A DNA stretch of 64,000 nt from Anaeramoeba flamelloides. Lineage: Eukaryota; Metamonada; Anaeramoebidae. The stretch's first letter is position 1; every line of letters starts with the position of its first letter. This document shows positions 46,653 through 59,085 of the stretch, one piece after another. The stretch spans positions 6,460,001 through 6,524,000 of the forward strand of contig JANTQA010000042.1 in NCBI GenBank assembly GCA_027625915.1. The letters are read 5' to 3'. Under the pieces are notes generated by a model. That model was not told the DNA's origin. It did not search any database and saw only the letters and a list, made by a program, of their open reading frames with translations. The translations under genes were made by a program, and so were the position numbers.

Positions 46653-48038
46653 TTAAGGGAGTAGCTACACCATAAGACATGATAAAAATTTGAGAGAGAT
46701 GAGATAAGAAAATTTTAATTTAGTGGCGTGTGATCGTAGATTCTCTAAAAATTTTTTTAAGAAAATTATTTGATATTTTTTTTAGTAATGTTAAACAATA
46801 AAAAAATTGAGATTATATATGATAAAATAGTTTTTTTTATTATTATTTTTTTATTAAAATAAACTTAATTCCATTAATTTGGACACATTTTAAACAGTTG
46901 GAAAAATAACAATAACATGATTTACATCCAATTGGAAATTAATTTTAATTCAACAAACTATTTCATTTTTCTCTTTTTTTGCTTTTGTTTTCATTTTCAT
47001 TTTCAATTTTTCATTTACGAAATCTGTTTAGTTAGATCTGAAAATTTTTTATAGATGGTTGATAGAATGTTAGTGTTGAGTTTCAAAAATTGAAAAATCC
47101 ACATACAAATGGTGCATGGTATCTTATCATTTGATCGATCAACCATTGTTGGTGTAATTTTAACAAATCTTACCAATATATTTTTTGTTCAAACTCTTTC
47201 ATTTCAGCTCGTTTCCTTTTTTTGGATAGACGGGTTTTGATTTTTTATTTTATATTGTTTTCTTATATTTGGATGAAAGTGATTACTTAAAAAACCATTA
47301 ATACTATGTTATTTAAATATGGTTTTATATTAGGTTTGGGGAAAAGATAATAAATTGAGTTTTTGTTTTCCCATTTTTTGATTTTCTGATGTGTCCAAAT
47401 TTTGGAATGGGGTTTAGTTTTTTTTTTTGGGAGAAGATAATTTCAGATTCTTTGAATAAGACTTATAACTATTTTGTGGTTTAAACTTTGATAACATATA
47501 ATCATATTCACTTCTCCAATTCCACTAAACCCAACGATTTAAAATCCTAATAAGTAATAATTTGACTTAATTATTCTAATTTTGGAATTCTTCTAGCTAT
47601 TTAAGTCCCATTTGTGTTTCCTTTTATGATTCTTTCAATTTTAATGTTGTTGTTCTTTTTAAACAAAATCCATTAATCCCAAATCCCACTAATAAAAAAA
47701 TATTTCTAATTGCTTTATGTTGTCAGGATTAAAAAAATCTCAAAAATGATGAAAAAATAAAAAATGAAAAAATTAAATGCCACAATAGAATGTTGAGAGA
47801 AGGATAAAAGATAAGTTATTCAACCTTCAAAACACTATTTTTTGCAATTCAACTCAACATTCTATTGTGGCAATTTCTTTGAGACTAGGAAAGAAAAATT
47901 TAAAAAATCTAATGAATGAAGTACTTTAAATAATAAAAATCAATGAGTTACAACCAGAGTAAAAAATGTTATTTTCGGATCCTTCTTCATAATTGCAAAA
48001 AAGTGAAAAATTTTTCTTTACCGTGGCTACTCCCTTAA
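46653..48038 (-). mobile_element. TTAA-flanked TIR element, copy B (inverted relative to copy A)
   Basis: Starts TTAAGGGAGTAGCTACACCA and ends CCGTGGCTACTCCC then TTAA. The complement follows element A over its whole length, including the TTCTATTGTGGC hairpin (about 47800-47875) and the nested TTTGGACACA element in the same place. Termini are cleaner than in A, with exact TTAA on both sides. No transposase frame. Confidence 0.8.
46868..47411 (+). mobile_element. TTTGGACACA-end element nested in copy B
   Basis: Left ATTCCATTAATTTGGACACA, right TGTGTCCAAATTTTGGAATG. Same orientation as solo copy C (25108) and inverse of the copy in element A. Confidence 0.7.
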
Positions 48039-48109
48039 CTTTCCAAAAAAAGATTTTATAAATCAGTAAACTTTTCGACTATTTTTTATTCTGAAAAGAA
48101 AGCTTAATG

Positions 48110-48640
48110 ATTAATTTTCCTTTTAGGTTATGGGAACTTTGATCGTTGAGGGTTACTTGTAAAATAAAAAGATCTAACTGTTGAGAGAAAAATGTTGGAC
48201 AGAGAAAAATGGTTGGACAGCATTTATAATTTTGAACAGAAAACTGAAAATGATTTTCTAATTTCAATTGTTTGTGGAATAACTAAAGAAAATAACAATA
48301 ATCTACTTATTAGAATAACCATTAATGTAATTCCACTTTTTCAAAACCTTATCTCATATAATCTAAAGCAAGTTTAAAAGTTACCATTTTCAGAATTAAT
48401 AGTAAACTTTACTAAAACTTGGATTTTTGTTAAAATAGCATGATCTACTTTAGTTATCAACTATTCAAATGAGTATTCTACACACACCACAGATTAATGA
48501 ACTTGTAAAACTTTTAAACCTGGATTTATATAAAATTCACCTATTTATCAATAGGATTTGATTTTAAAATTTACGAATGTTCCCAATTAAAAATGGTTTC
48601 CAACCATTTTTCTCTCAACTGCAAATTTTCATTCAGCTTT
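48110..48640. repeat. Decayed inverted-repeat region
   Basis: GTTGAGAGAAAAATG (48180) and CATTTTTCTCTCAAC (48613) are inverted partners. The stretch CATGATCTACTTTAGTTATC near 48440 and GGATTTGATTTTAAAATTTACGAA near 48553 resemble 50481 and 50588 in the next family, so this may be an older member. The 61-codon frame here (48192-48377) is not credible as a gene. Confidence 0.4.
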
Positions 48641-48785
48641 ACAAAATAATCACATTTCAAGAAATAAAATAAATAAAATAAATTACCAAAGTCCCAATTC
48701 TATCCGAGAAAATTAATCAATTAAACAGATTTATGGAATTTAACAATTGAAATGTTGGCTTTTTAGAGGAATTTTTTTTTGAAAG

Positions 48786-49954
48786 CTGAATGAAAATTAT
48801 GTTCGATTTATTTTGCAACAAATAGTAACTGAAAAAGAATTAAAAATAATTATACAAGAAACATACAAAACAACCTAAAAATCTCAAAAAGCTGGAAATG
48901 TAGAGAATATTTTAAGATAATCCAAGAAGATAGGAAATTTAGTATGGAGAAAATGCAAAAGTACCTGAAATGGAGATCTTCTCGGATACTTTTAAAATTG
49001 AGAGTATTTAGCAATAATTTACCCAGATTTAAGGTTTACAATCCCTGAAACTGGAAAAAAGATTATCTTGTATTGGGTGTGCCGACTTGTTATTTTGGTT
49101 CTTAGCTGATCGATCCACAACTAAGTTTGGATCGTATAGGTAGTTGAAAAAGGCTATTTTTGTCATTTTTTTTTTTTTTCCAAAATCCAGATTGATGAGT
49201 CTAAGATTAATTAATTGGAAGGTATTGAACTGAAAGTGTTAATTTTTGGGTTGTCAATTGAAATTATCATTTTCCTTTTACAGAGTTAGGAGTAAATAAA
49301 AACAATTTTTTTACAAGGATCAAATAATACAAAGCGTAAATAAAAATTTCAACATAGAAAACAAAAAACTCAATTACTAATTAAATATCTTCCAATTAAT
49401 TAATCTTAGACTCATCAATCTGGATTTCGGAAAAAAAAAAATAAAATGACAAAAATAGCCTTTTTCAACTACCTATACGATCCAAACTTAGTTGTGGATC
49501 GATCAGCTAAGAACCAAAATAACAAGTTGGCACACCCAATACAAGATAATCTTTTTTCCAGTTTCAGGCATTGTAAACCTTAATTATATGTTTAAAAGAT
49601 TTAAAAAAAGATAAATGTCTGTTCTGTGATAAATTAATCGAAGATATACCTCATATGTTAAGGGGATACCCGGCTTATAACAAAGTGAGATTAGACTTGT
49701 TAAAATACTGTGTTGGACTAGAATACCTAAAATTCAAAAAAACTCAAAATAAGAAAACAATGAAAAAATGAAAAAGAAAATAATAAAAATTATAAACCAA
49801 AAAACAAAAGAGAAATATACTTATTTTCTACTAACTAACATAAATTACAAACACCTATTCAAAGAACAGCTAATTTTAATAAATAAGTACTTCCATACAA
49901 GGCCAATAGGTCATGATTCAATTGCGGCCATATATAATTAAAAAAAAAAAAAAA
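48786..49954 (+). mobile_element. 5'-truncated LINE (non-LTR retrotransposon) fragment 1, split by a foldback insertion
   Basis: Before the insertion the frame (48842-49053) reads SKSWKCREYFKIIQED ... QKYLKWRSSRILLKLRVFS. After it (about 49582) the frame reads LKDLKKDKCLFCDKLIEDIP then HMLRGYPAYNKVRLDLL, the carboxy-terminal zinc-finger region (CxxC...H...C) typical of LINE reverse-transcriptase ORFs; the last Cys is Tyr here. An internal TGA follows in KKTMKK, and a one-base frame change lies near 48840. The 3' end IAAIYN* is followed by a 16-A tail (49939-49954). No endonuclease or RT core is present. Same family as 54087-54745. Confidence 0.8.
49031..49581. repeat. Near-perfect foldback: 196-nt inverted arms with a 157-nt spacer
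   Basis: Arms 49031-49226 and 49384-49581 are inverted copies with only a handful of differences by eye. Shared text includes AAGGTTTACAAT, GATTATCTTGTATTGGGTGT, TTAGCTGATCGATCCACAAC, CGTATAGGTAGTTGAAAAAG and ATCCAGATTGATGAGTCTAA. It interrupts the LINE fragment. No coding frame in arms or spacer. High arm identity means a young insertion or inversion-duplication. Confidence 0.9.
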
Positions 49955-50186
49955 GGATTTTTTTTTTTGTCAAATTTCTTGGGTGTGAAATTTTTTTTGT
50001 GAGAAGTGAAAGTGAAATAACACAATTACTCATCCCCTTCAAGGGTAGGAACGTAGTTATTAACCTCAAGATAATATTTTTTCCTAAGGATACTTTGGTT
50101 TTCAAAGGACAAATTTTTACTTATATTGATCTGTTCATAAAAAGCTAAATATAGTTAATAGTTCAGATAAAATTATATGTAAAATT

Positions 50187-50705
50187 CAATTATAGTATTG
50201 AAAAAAATATCTGACAGGAAAATAATCACTGGTATGATTTTTAAATTGTTAATCTTAGTAAAGTTGTTGGGAATAATATAAATATTAAAAATCAAATCCT
50301 TTTTTAAAGAATCATAACTTTTAAAATTATCACTCACACACTCATTTAAATGATGACTAATTAAATTATACTTGTTCAAAACACTATTCATTCAATCAAT
50401 CAAAAAACAAGAATAAAAATTATCTGTTTCCAAAATCATAGCAAACCACAATAAAATTTGATTGTTTATCAAAAAAAGTTGATCTACTTTGGTTTTCAAG
50501 CAATAAAACGTAGACGCCCCCCCCACTTTAAAGAACTTTACCTAGTTTTATTACTTGTTCCTGAAAAAAAGGTGGTTATTTATAAAAAGGATTTGATTTT
50601 CAATATTTACAATTATTCCCAACAATTTTACTAATATTAACATTTCAAAATCTTTACAGGAGTTATTTTCAAGTCAGGAATTTTTTTCAATACTTTACAA
50701 CCTAC
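50187..50705. mobile_element. Long-TIR element with GTTGTTGGGAATAAT arms
   Basis: About 130-nt arms: left AGTATTGAAAAAAATATCTGAC, ending in GTTGTTGGGAATAATATAA and AAAATCAAATCCTTTTT; right is the inverse (AAAAAGGATTTGATTTTCAA, ACAATTATTCCCAACAA, TTTTTTTCAATACTTT). Core about 260 bp, including an unusual run of nine C (50518-50526). Lies just upstream of TRAPPC11. Confidence 0.7.
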
Positions 50706-50877
50706 AAATATAGATCTTCAATAAAAAGAATTGAAAACTTTAAATATATTACCATAAATCTTTGGTTGAAAAAGTAAAAAAAATGATAAGAAAAAAATCA
50801 TTTTTTTAATTTTTATTTGAATTGTTTTGAATAAAAAATAAAACTTTTCAATATAAAAAAACACAGATCGTGAAATT

Positions 50878-53800
50878 ATGGATATCTATCCTGAAGATCT
50901 AAGGTGCCTACCAATCCCACTTGTAGGTCTTATTGGAGAAGAATCTCAAAAAGAATTATTAATAAGATCAAATATTTTCAAAATCTATAAATTCGTTTCT
51001 GTTGATAATTTAGGATCCATCAAGCTTTCAAAAAAAACAAAATCGATTCAATTCCAAGAAAGTTATCAACCAGAAGGAATTTTAAAAACTAATTGGATTA
51101 AAAAACATTTAGAGCAAATCCCTTTAATCTTTGTCAAATTCTTTACAGCACACGATCTTTTTAATCAAGAAAATGTTGTTGTATCACATATTTCCACTTT
51201 ATGTCGCGTCTTAAAAGAAAGAAATATCAAACTCTGTTTTATTATACTTGTTTCTTCAGAATCAGCAATAACGAGTAAAAATTTCACTCTTCTAAAATCT
51301 CTAAACATTTCCTTTACCACCAACGAACCCGAAGAAAAAAAAAAAAATTACAATCTTCTTTATTCTAAAATATCGATCAATAATTTTTTCTGTTAATTTT
51401 TTTCGATTCCTTTTTTCTCTTTTGATCAAAAAAAACAAAAAAACAAAACCCTACAAACAATAACACAACGTTTACAAAATCTGTTTGTTAAACACAAACA
51501 AAAATTTCCAAAAACAAAAAAAAAAAAAAAAACAAATCAAAAAGATGAGCAATTTGAAAATCAATTATTAACGATCAAGAGAAAAACACAATTTGACACC
51601 CGTCAGTGCTCGTTTGTGTTTTGGTATGAATCTGATGTGAAGTCTTCACTACAGATGGTGGTGCAAAATTTAAAAGAATCTATTAATTCATCTCTAAAAG
51701 AAAGAATCCGAAAAGTCAAAAAAAACAGGGATTTTTACATCAAAAAAACACAGGCGTCGTTATTTGTAAGGCTGTATTTTAAGTGTGGGTTTTATGCAGA
51801 GCTTCAGGGCGAATATAAAACAGCATTGAAATATTATTTGAGATCATATAAGTTCTTATCAAGCGTTTCAATTCGGCGCACAAGCCAAACAGAAATGAGG
51901 AGTGTTAGCGAAGTGATAAATTTAAAAATCTTATTCCAGTATTTAAGACTAAACCAGTACGAAAGCGCTGTGGAACAATTTCAAGAACATATCACATTTG
52001 GTAAAAAGATTCCAAAGGAGGGTAAAGATTATAAATTTTTGGCTTTGTCTTGGATCTCTCAGCAATACAAAATGTTTGCAAACTTCTTAGGGTTCGTGCC
52101 ACTTGAGAAATTGTCGCCAATAAAAAATTGCTATGAGAACGTCGGGTTTTATTATAATGCGGCAGCGAATTATTCGACCGAACGTAAGAGCATTGTCCAA
52201 ACATTGAAAAAAAAGCATAAAAAAAAATTATCCAATGTAAATGTCAAAATGTTCCAGTCTTCAACAATTTATGAAAGGATTTATGATTTTTCGAATTGTA
52301 ATTATATTGGACAGCCCAATTGGGTATTGACATTAGACGACCCACTTCAAGTCGTGGACAAACAAACAGAAGATGACGATTATTTTAGAGAGCTATATTC
52401 CGAAACACAATTTGATCATTCGGCTGAAGTTTTATATTTACTAAGAAAGGCTTATCGTAATTACTCTGAGCAGAAGCCTCACTCAGAAAGACTGATAACC
52501 ACAATAGCGACTCGAATATCGAAGGAATATTTTGAAGAGGGAGAATATAAATTCGCGAAGAAGTTTATTGAGCATATATCCGAGACATATAGGCTTGAAA
52601 AATGGTATAATGTTTTACCAATGGTTTTGTTTTATTCTTTAGAGTGTGGATTACAATTAAAAAATTGGAGAGACTTTATGAAATGTTTATTAGAATTGTT
52701 GGTACCCAAAATGGGAGTACAAGAAGAAACCAAATGCATTTTACAATCCAAATTAATTTCTTTAATTAAAGTAAGCTTTATCCTTTTTCTTTTCACATAT
52801 TTTCATCTAGTTTAAGCATTATCCGGATTTTATGCTCTCTGAGAATGTTGGAATACAATCCGTTGGACAAATAAATGTATTTTAAAAAAAATTTCAATAA
52901 ATGGAAAGTTAAAATTTTTTCAAATTTTAGGTTTTTGAGAGTTTTTGAAAAAAATTTTTATTGATCGAAATATTTAGTGAATTTTCAAACAAAAAAACGA
53001 CAAATTAAAAATAGATTTTCATTACCTCTTCCTAACCTAACTTAACCACTCTAGATGGTTTTGGAGTATATTTGAACCTTTGTCTTTTACCCGTTAATAT
53101 ACTTGAAAATAAAAGTAGAATGAACGAACATCAGAGAAAATTTGATTTTCATACCTTTTCAAGGTAAATTTTGGATTTGGAGAGCAAATGATTTCTGAAA
53201 TATTTAATTTTGCTAAAAAAAAACCTAAATTTTAAATTTTAACAAGATTTTTTGTTTTAATATTTTTTTTAATACAATAAATATATTGTTCGAAATAAAA
53301 ATAATTTTAACTGACAATAAAATTTGGATAGTTATTAATTTCTTTTATTTTTCTTTTTTTTCAGTCTTTTTTCTTTTTTTTATTTATTTTTAGGTTATTT
53401 CAAGGCTTTCATCTCATGTTTATACTTTATTTCAAAAATTGCTAACCCATTAAATCTATATTTTCATTTTATACAGGCACTATTAATTTCTAATTCTAAA
53501 AAATGATATTTTATCTTGAAAGCCCAATAAGGAAATGTCAATTTAATCATACAATTTTCTTTTTTTTATTTAACTTCAGGGAGGACTTTTGATTTATTCT
53601 TCTAAATGTGATACCACACGATTTTGGAAAGTGAAATGATGATTTTTTATTTCATTAATTGTTAAATTACACTAGTTAAAATGAAATTGAAACACAATTG
53701 TAAATTAAATCTTATTATTTTTTTATGAGTTATAATATTTTTCAGAGAACATACATTTCAATATCTCAATTATTATTATTATTCCCTTCTTTATATTAAT

Positions 53801-56800
53801 ATAGATTTTCGCATATGATATTACTCTATTCTTTTTTTTTGACTAATTTTTAATGTTTATTATTTTTTCTTTTGTTTTGAAAATTATACAAATTATTGTT
53901 TTTTATTTGGTACATGTATTTAAGGATTCTGTTACTTGAAATGGGATGGGGTGTTGTGGTATTTGTGTCATTACCAATCCATATATAATATTTTCAAAGC
54001 ATCCATATGTCAAAGCTCATAAAAATGCTTTAATATAAAAAAAAAGGAAGAAATCAGTCAAAAATTGATTTTGCGATAAAAAATTTATGAGAATTATTTT
54101 TATTTTTCGATCTATTCAAAATAATAAATATTTTTCTTTTTACATATCAAAAAAGTTAAAATTAATTAAAAAAGATGACGAAAATATCAATTGGAAAGCA
54201 GAAAATTTAAAATTGCTAATTTCGAATCTTAATCAATTTAGAGTAAACTTAATAATAAATAGTTCTTGATGGAAAGGTCAAGAATATTTAAAAATTATTA
54301 GGTATAATAACAATATCAACAAAAAACAAAAATATTTAAAATGGGAGGGCTCTACTTCCATCTTAAAACTAAGAAATTTCACAAATTATCTAAATAGATA
54401 TTCTTATGTTTATGATAAGAATAAAATAAAAACAAAATCATGCAACCTCTGCAAAAAACATTTAAACCTAGAAATCATTGAAGATATCGATCATTTTTTA
54501 TGGGACTGCCCATCCTATGAAAAAAATCGAACAATTTGGATTAAAAAACTAATTCAAATTAACAAAAATAATAAGAATAATATCTCTGATATTATTCAAA
54601 ACAAAGATTCATTATTCATCTTGTCATTAGTTAATGAAAAAGATAATTATGATTCTTTATTAAAATTTCTAAACAAAAATTTAGAAATTAGGGCTGTAAG
54701 AGGAAATTAATTTCCTCCCTTCAAAAATAAAAAAAAAAAAAAAAATATTTTTCTTTTTGTTTTCTTTCCCATTTTAACGAAAAAAAGAATTTTTCATAGA
54801 GCCTTTGATAATTTTTCAAAGAAGAAACTAAAATGCTGGTAACTTTTTTTAAATAATTCAAAAAAACATAAAAAATAACTACAAATTAAAAAATAGAAAT
54901 ATAAGAAAAAAATCTAAAAAATCAAAAAAAGAGTTTTTTTTATTTATTTTAACATATTTAAAAACCTTTTTTCAAATCATCAAGATTAGATTTCTAATTA
55001 GAAAACTCTAATAACAAGAGTTTGAAATTACTTTTTTATTCAATTCTGAAGAATAAAAACTTTCTCTAAAGTTAGAAATCTGGATAGTTATCTTGTTTTT
55101 ATTAAGACAATTTTTTGGGAATATTTGTTGTTTCTATTAAAATAACTACTTCTTTTTAAATACTTTGAATCTGGTTCATTATCAATTCTCCAAAAATGTA
55201 AATTATTTTAAAATATTTTTCTCAACTCTTTCATTATTATCTCTACAAGAAAAACTTAATTATAAACTATAGTTTTCCTAGGTTTAAATCAACCATATTT
55301 AAGTCTTAAGAATTAAATTTGGATTCATTGATAAATTCTATTACTTCTCGGGTCAATTTGAAAAGAATTTCAAATTTTCAAAATTTCCAGTAACATTTTA
55401 GAATGGTATGAAAATATTTCATTTTTTGATGAGAAAAAATAATCCATTTTTGAATGAATATTAACTTTTTATTCCTGAAACAAATTCAAATAGGGCATTT
55501 TTTTGGGATATTTACGGGTTAATTAAAAAAAAATTGTTGACTAAATTGTTAAAGACACTTGTGGAATTTTGAAATAATTGAATTATAAAAAAAAAGATAA
55601 ATCAATTTTCAGTAATTATCTTCCACTAAGATTTCACAATGAATATTTTTTGACAATCTAAAAAATATTAAAAATGTGAAACAAAGCAATATAAAAAAAA
55701 TTGACATTTCCATTCAATCTTGGATTCAATAAAGATCAAATCTAAAAATTATATTTTAATTTTTAAAAAAAAAAAAACAATTTCAATTCTTCTATTAAAT
55801 ATTTTTCAAAGCATGTGTCAATGGATAAACTATTTACATGTGTTAATTTATTAGTATTTATTTTCGTCTTATATAAGAAATTTCAATATTAAGAAAATTT
55901 AAAGCGAAAAAATATAAAACTTTGTATTATTTATATAATTATTTATATTTATTAAAACAATAGGAAAATACACAGGACAAAACAAATTTTAAGCCACATG
56001 AAATTATTAATATGAATAAAAATTTTCCCATTTATTCTTTAATTTTCTGTACTGTACATTTTACTCGCCCACAAGTTAATTTTGGTGATAAAATTTATTT
56101 AAAAATTTCTTTCAAATCAAATTTCCCACAATCAATTATTTTTGATAAATTAAATTTAGTTTTTAATATTAATTCATATAATCGAACTGTTGTATTGAAA
56201 CCTATAATAACAAAAAAAAAAAAAAAAAAAGAAATTATCGATATGCCAGTTGAAATGAAAAAAGAAAATGAATTTATTAATAAGCCTATAGAAAATGAGA
56301 ATGTGAATGAGAATGAAAATGAAAAAGAAAACAAAAACGAAAATGAAAATGAAAATGAAAAAAAAACTCAAGTTGGAAATAAAAATGAGAATGAGAATGA
56401 AAATGAAAACAAAAACAAAAACGAAAATGAAAATGAAAAGGAAAAGGAAAATAAAGAAAAGGTGAATGTAAAAACAACAAATAAATTCGAAATAAATAAT
56501 GAATCTAATTTAACATTTCAACCAACAAAAAAATCAATTTTTCAATTTGAATTTAAGGCAAATGATATTGGGAAATTAAAAATAAGAACAATTAAGTTAC
56601 TTTTGGGTGATGACGAAAAAGGGATTTATTTTGTTTGGAATCCATTTGATTTTCAAGAAATAAATAAAATTCCAAAAATTAATAATTTTCCAAATCGAAC
56701 AATAATTGAGATCTCAAGACCACAACCAAAAATCGAGTTGACAATGGAATCACAACAACCTGGTTTTGTTGGAGAATATTTCCAAATAAAATTACTCTTA

Positions 56801-58036
56801 AAAACAAATACGGACCATTTAACGAAAATTGAGTTGATTATCGATCAACTACACATAAAGTTTATCAAAATCTTTAATGGGAAAATGGAATTGATAAAAA
56901 CTAATACAGTTGAACAATTAACTGAACTTTTACCTCAAAATGAAAAAGAGATTATTTTATATGTGAAAAGTGAAAAAGAAGGAATTTTTAATTTGGATTT
57001 AATTTTTAAATATTTCCATAATTTAGGATTTAAAAGTATTTTAAATAAAACTTTCCCAATTGTATTTAAAAAGCCTTTTGAACAAAACTTTAGATTTTAT
57101 TCTTTATCAAAGGAAATTATTTCAAAGCGTTCTTTAACTTTATTGGACAAGCAAAACTTTATTTTATCAACCGAAATTGTAATGCAGACCAAACACCCAT
57201 TAATTTTACAAGAAACAGAATTATTATTAAATGATAATTTTGGCCAAATCATTGGCAAATCTTTTGAGCCAATACAAAAAAATAAAACATACTTCCCAAT
57301 TGGTCCCACTTCACCTGAACAACAGAAAAAAGAAAATACTGAAGAAAGAGAAGTAAATTTGAAGAATGATCAAGAAAATAATAAAGAAAAATTAGACATG
57401 GTTGATGATTTAAATATATTAAAATCCAATGAAATTTTCAATGTATGCTTTTGTATTAAACCAAATTCAGTATTCAACGAAAGCCAAAAGAAAAATAAGA
57501 AGAAAAGAAGAAAGAAAATCAAAGAAAAAAAAGTAGATCCAATTTTAAAAATTGAAAGGTCAGTTAATATTGGGACTTTAATCATCAGATATCAAAGAAA
57601 AAATGAAAATAATAAACAAGAAAATGTATTTAAAAAAAATACTAACAATTTTATTATCAATCAAAGGATTACTATCCCAAAGGTTAAATTTGTGAAAAAA
57701 ATTTTAAATCTGGAAACTATCTTGCCAAGCCAAGGAATTGTTGGTAAGCAAATGGTTTGCCAATATTTAATCCATAATAATTCTGATAGAATTCAAAAAG
57801 TAATGATACACGTTTCTCATACTGAAGAATTCTTATTCTCGGGATTTGTTGATACAACGTTTTTAATTCTTCCTAGAGCAACCAGAAAATTATTATATAA
57901 TTTTATACCAATCATTTCTGGTTCCTTATCTTTACCATCAATTAAAATTTTTGATACTAGATCTGGAATAGAACTTGAAGAAACAAAAAAAAATTTCAAT
58001 ATTTTTATAAATCCTTCAATTATTAATAATAAATAA
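50878..58036 (+). CDS. TRAPPC11: TRAPPC11 (TRAPP complex subunit 11; foie gras and Gryzun domains)
   Basis: Proposed exons 50878-51391, 51545-52770 and 55964-58036: 1,270 residues (human 1,133). The start MDIYPEDLRCLPIPLVGLIG and YQPEGILKTNWIKKHLEQIP match the TRAPPC11 amino terminus. Exon 2 holds the foie gras domain: FVRLYFKCGFYAELQGEYKT, ALKYYLRSYKFL, FYYNAAANYSTERKS. Exon 3 is the Gryzun beta-rich half, ending FLFSGFVDTTFLILPRATRK, LLYNFIPIISGSLSLPSIKI; it carries a Glu/Asn/Lys insert (about 56284-56460). Intron 2 (GTAAGC...AATAG, 3,193 nt) is phase 0 and clear. Intron 1 (GTTAAT...AAAAG, 153 nt) is inferred because an in-frame TAA interrupts a Lys-rich loop. The protein works in TRAPPIII, ER-to-Golgi transport and autophagy. 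Confidence 0.93.
52771..55963 (+). other. TRAPPC11 intron 2, 3.2 kb
   Basis: Phase-0 intron containing a LINE fragment in the sense orientation (54087-54745) and otherwise AT-rich sequence without recognised features. Confidence 0.8.
54087..54745 (+). mobile_element. 5'-truncated LINE fragment 2 in the TRAPPC11 intron
   Basis: One frame runs 54087-54710 with a single internal TGA (54267-54269). It reads WKGQEYLKIIRYNN, QKYLKWEGSTSILKLRNFTN, then the zinc-finger end SCNLCKKHLNLEIIEDIDHF, LWDCPSYEKNRTIWIKK, with all C/C/H/C ligands kept. After the TAA comes an A-run (about 54728-54744). It aligns with fragment 1 (WKCREYFKII, QKYLKW, ILLKLRVFSNNL). Only the last ~210 codons of the ORF are present. 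Confidence 0.85.
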
Positions 58037-58082
58037 TCCATTGTTGTTTTATTTTTTTTTTATTTTATTTTGTTTTTATCAA

Positions 58083-58268
58083 ATGGATATTTTCAAATTT
58101 GGTTCTCACATTGGATATTTTTTTTCAAATTTAAATAATAGGCTCTTTTCAAAAATAGGTGTCATCCCAAATATACCCCAAAAGGTCATCAATTTTTTGA
58201 GCAATCATCCTGACATTCTTAACATAATCAAATTAATCTATTATTGTTATAATTTTTTATTAAATTGA
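58083..58268 (+). CDS. Short uncharacterised frame just downstream of TRAPPC11
   Basis: ATG 58083 opens 61 codons (MDIFKFGSHIGYFFSNLNNR ... IPQKVINFLSNHPDILN). It lies 46 nt after the TRAPPC11 stop on the same strand and is more probably 3' UTR than a gene. No family is recognised; composition is less monotonous than most chance frames here. Confidence 0.15.
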   Translation: MDIFKFGSHIGYFFSNLNNRLFSKIGVIPNIPQKVINFLSNHPDILNIIKLIYYCYNFLLN

Positions 58269-58494
58269 TTTCAACTTTTATAAAAAAATTTTTAATATTG
58301 ATATTTCAAATTATTTTTATTGTAATTTGGTTTCTACACAATGAATACTATTTGAAAAATATCTGATTACTATAATTTTTTAAATTTGACAAAAATGAAT
58401 ACACTTTCAATAATTCAGATGATTTATACTTGTAAATAGAAAAAAAAGAATGATCTTCAGTATAAGACATTTAACTTACTGGAAAATTATCTTT

Positions 58495-59085
58495 TTTATT
58501 GATGGAAGAACTGTAAATTACACTCTAAATGTACATTTAGTTTTATTTTCACAAAGATAAAATTTAAGCGTAAAATTATAGATTTCACCATTGTTAGAGG
58601 GAAAGACAAACCAAATTTTCTTTATATTTGAAAAACAAAAGTAAAAAATTGAAAAGAAAAAATGAAAAAAACAGAAAAAAAGAAATTTGAAAAGGGTTTA
58701 TATGATGCAATTGGTAAAAAATCAAAAAAGAATAAAACAAATTTCATCTTTAATAAAGTACTCCCAAAATAACAGTCACGATAATTTTGGTTGGTTTAAT
58801 ATTTTGATAATTAACCATGAAAGTTCATTTGGGGATCATTTGTTTAAGTAGTTGTAATTTCTTTTTTTTTTTTTGATCTTATTTGCTTTAAATCTTTGAT
58901 AATTTTTAGCCTTTGCTTTTTTGTTTTTATTTTTAAGTTACTCATACTTTTATGTTTGAGTGACACAGTTTTAGCAAGTAATCACATAATTTTTTTCATC
59001 TAAATAACTCTTTTTCCAAATATAAATCAGATTCATCCAGGTGAAAAATGTAAAAAAATGAAAATTCAATCTTTTTTTAATTTAT
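58495..59085 (-). repeat. Dispersed repeat segment (inverted partner of 6940-7510)
   Basis: Complement contains CATTTAGAGTGTAATTTACA, TTACTTGCTAAAACTGTGTC, AAAGTATGAGTAACTT and AAAGGCTAAAAATTATCAAA in the order seen at 6.9-7.5 kb. No coding frame. Confidence 0.65.

Noticed and set aside
48192-48377. 61-codon frame starting MLDREKWLDSIYNFEQ
   Set aside because: Lies in an inverted-repeat region and shows no domain; likely repeat-derived.
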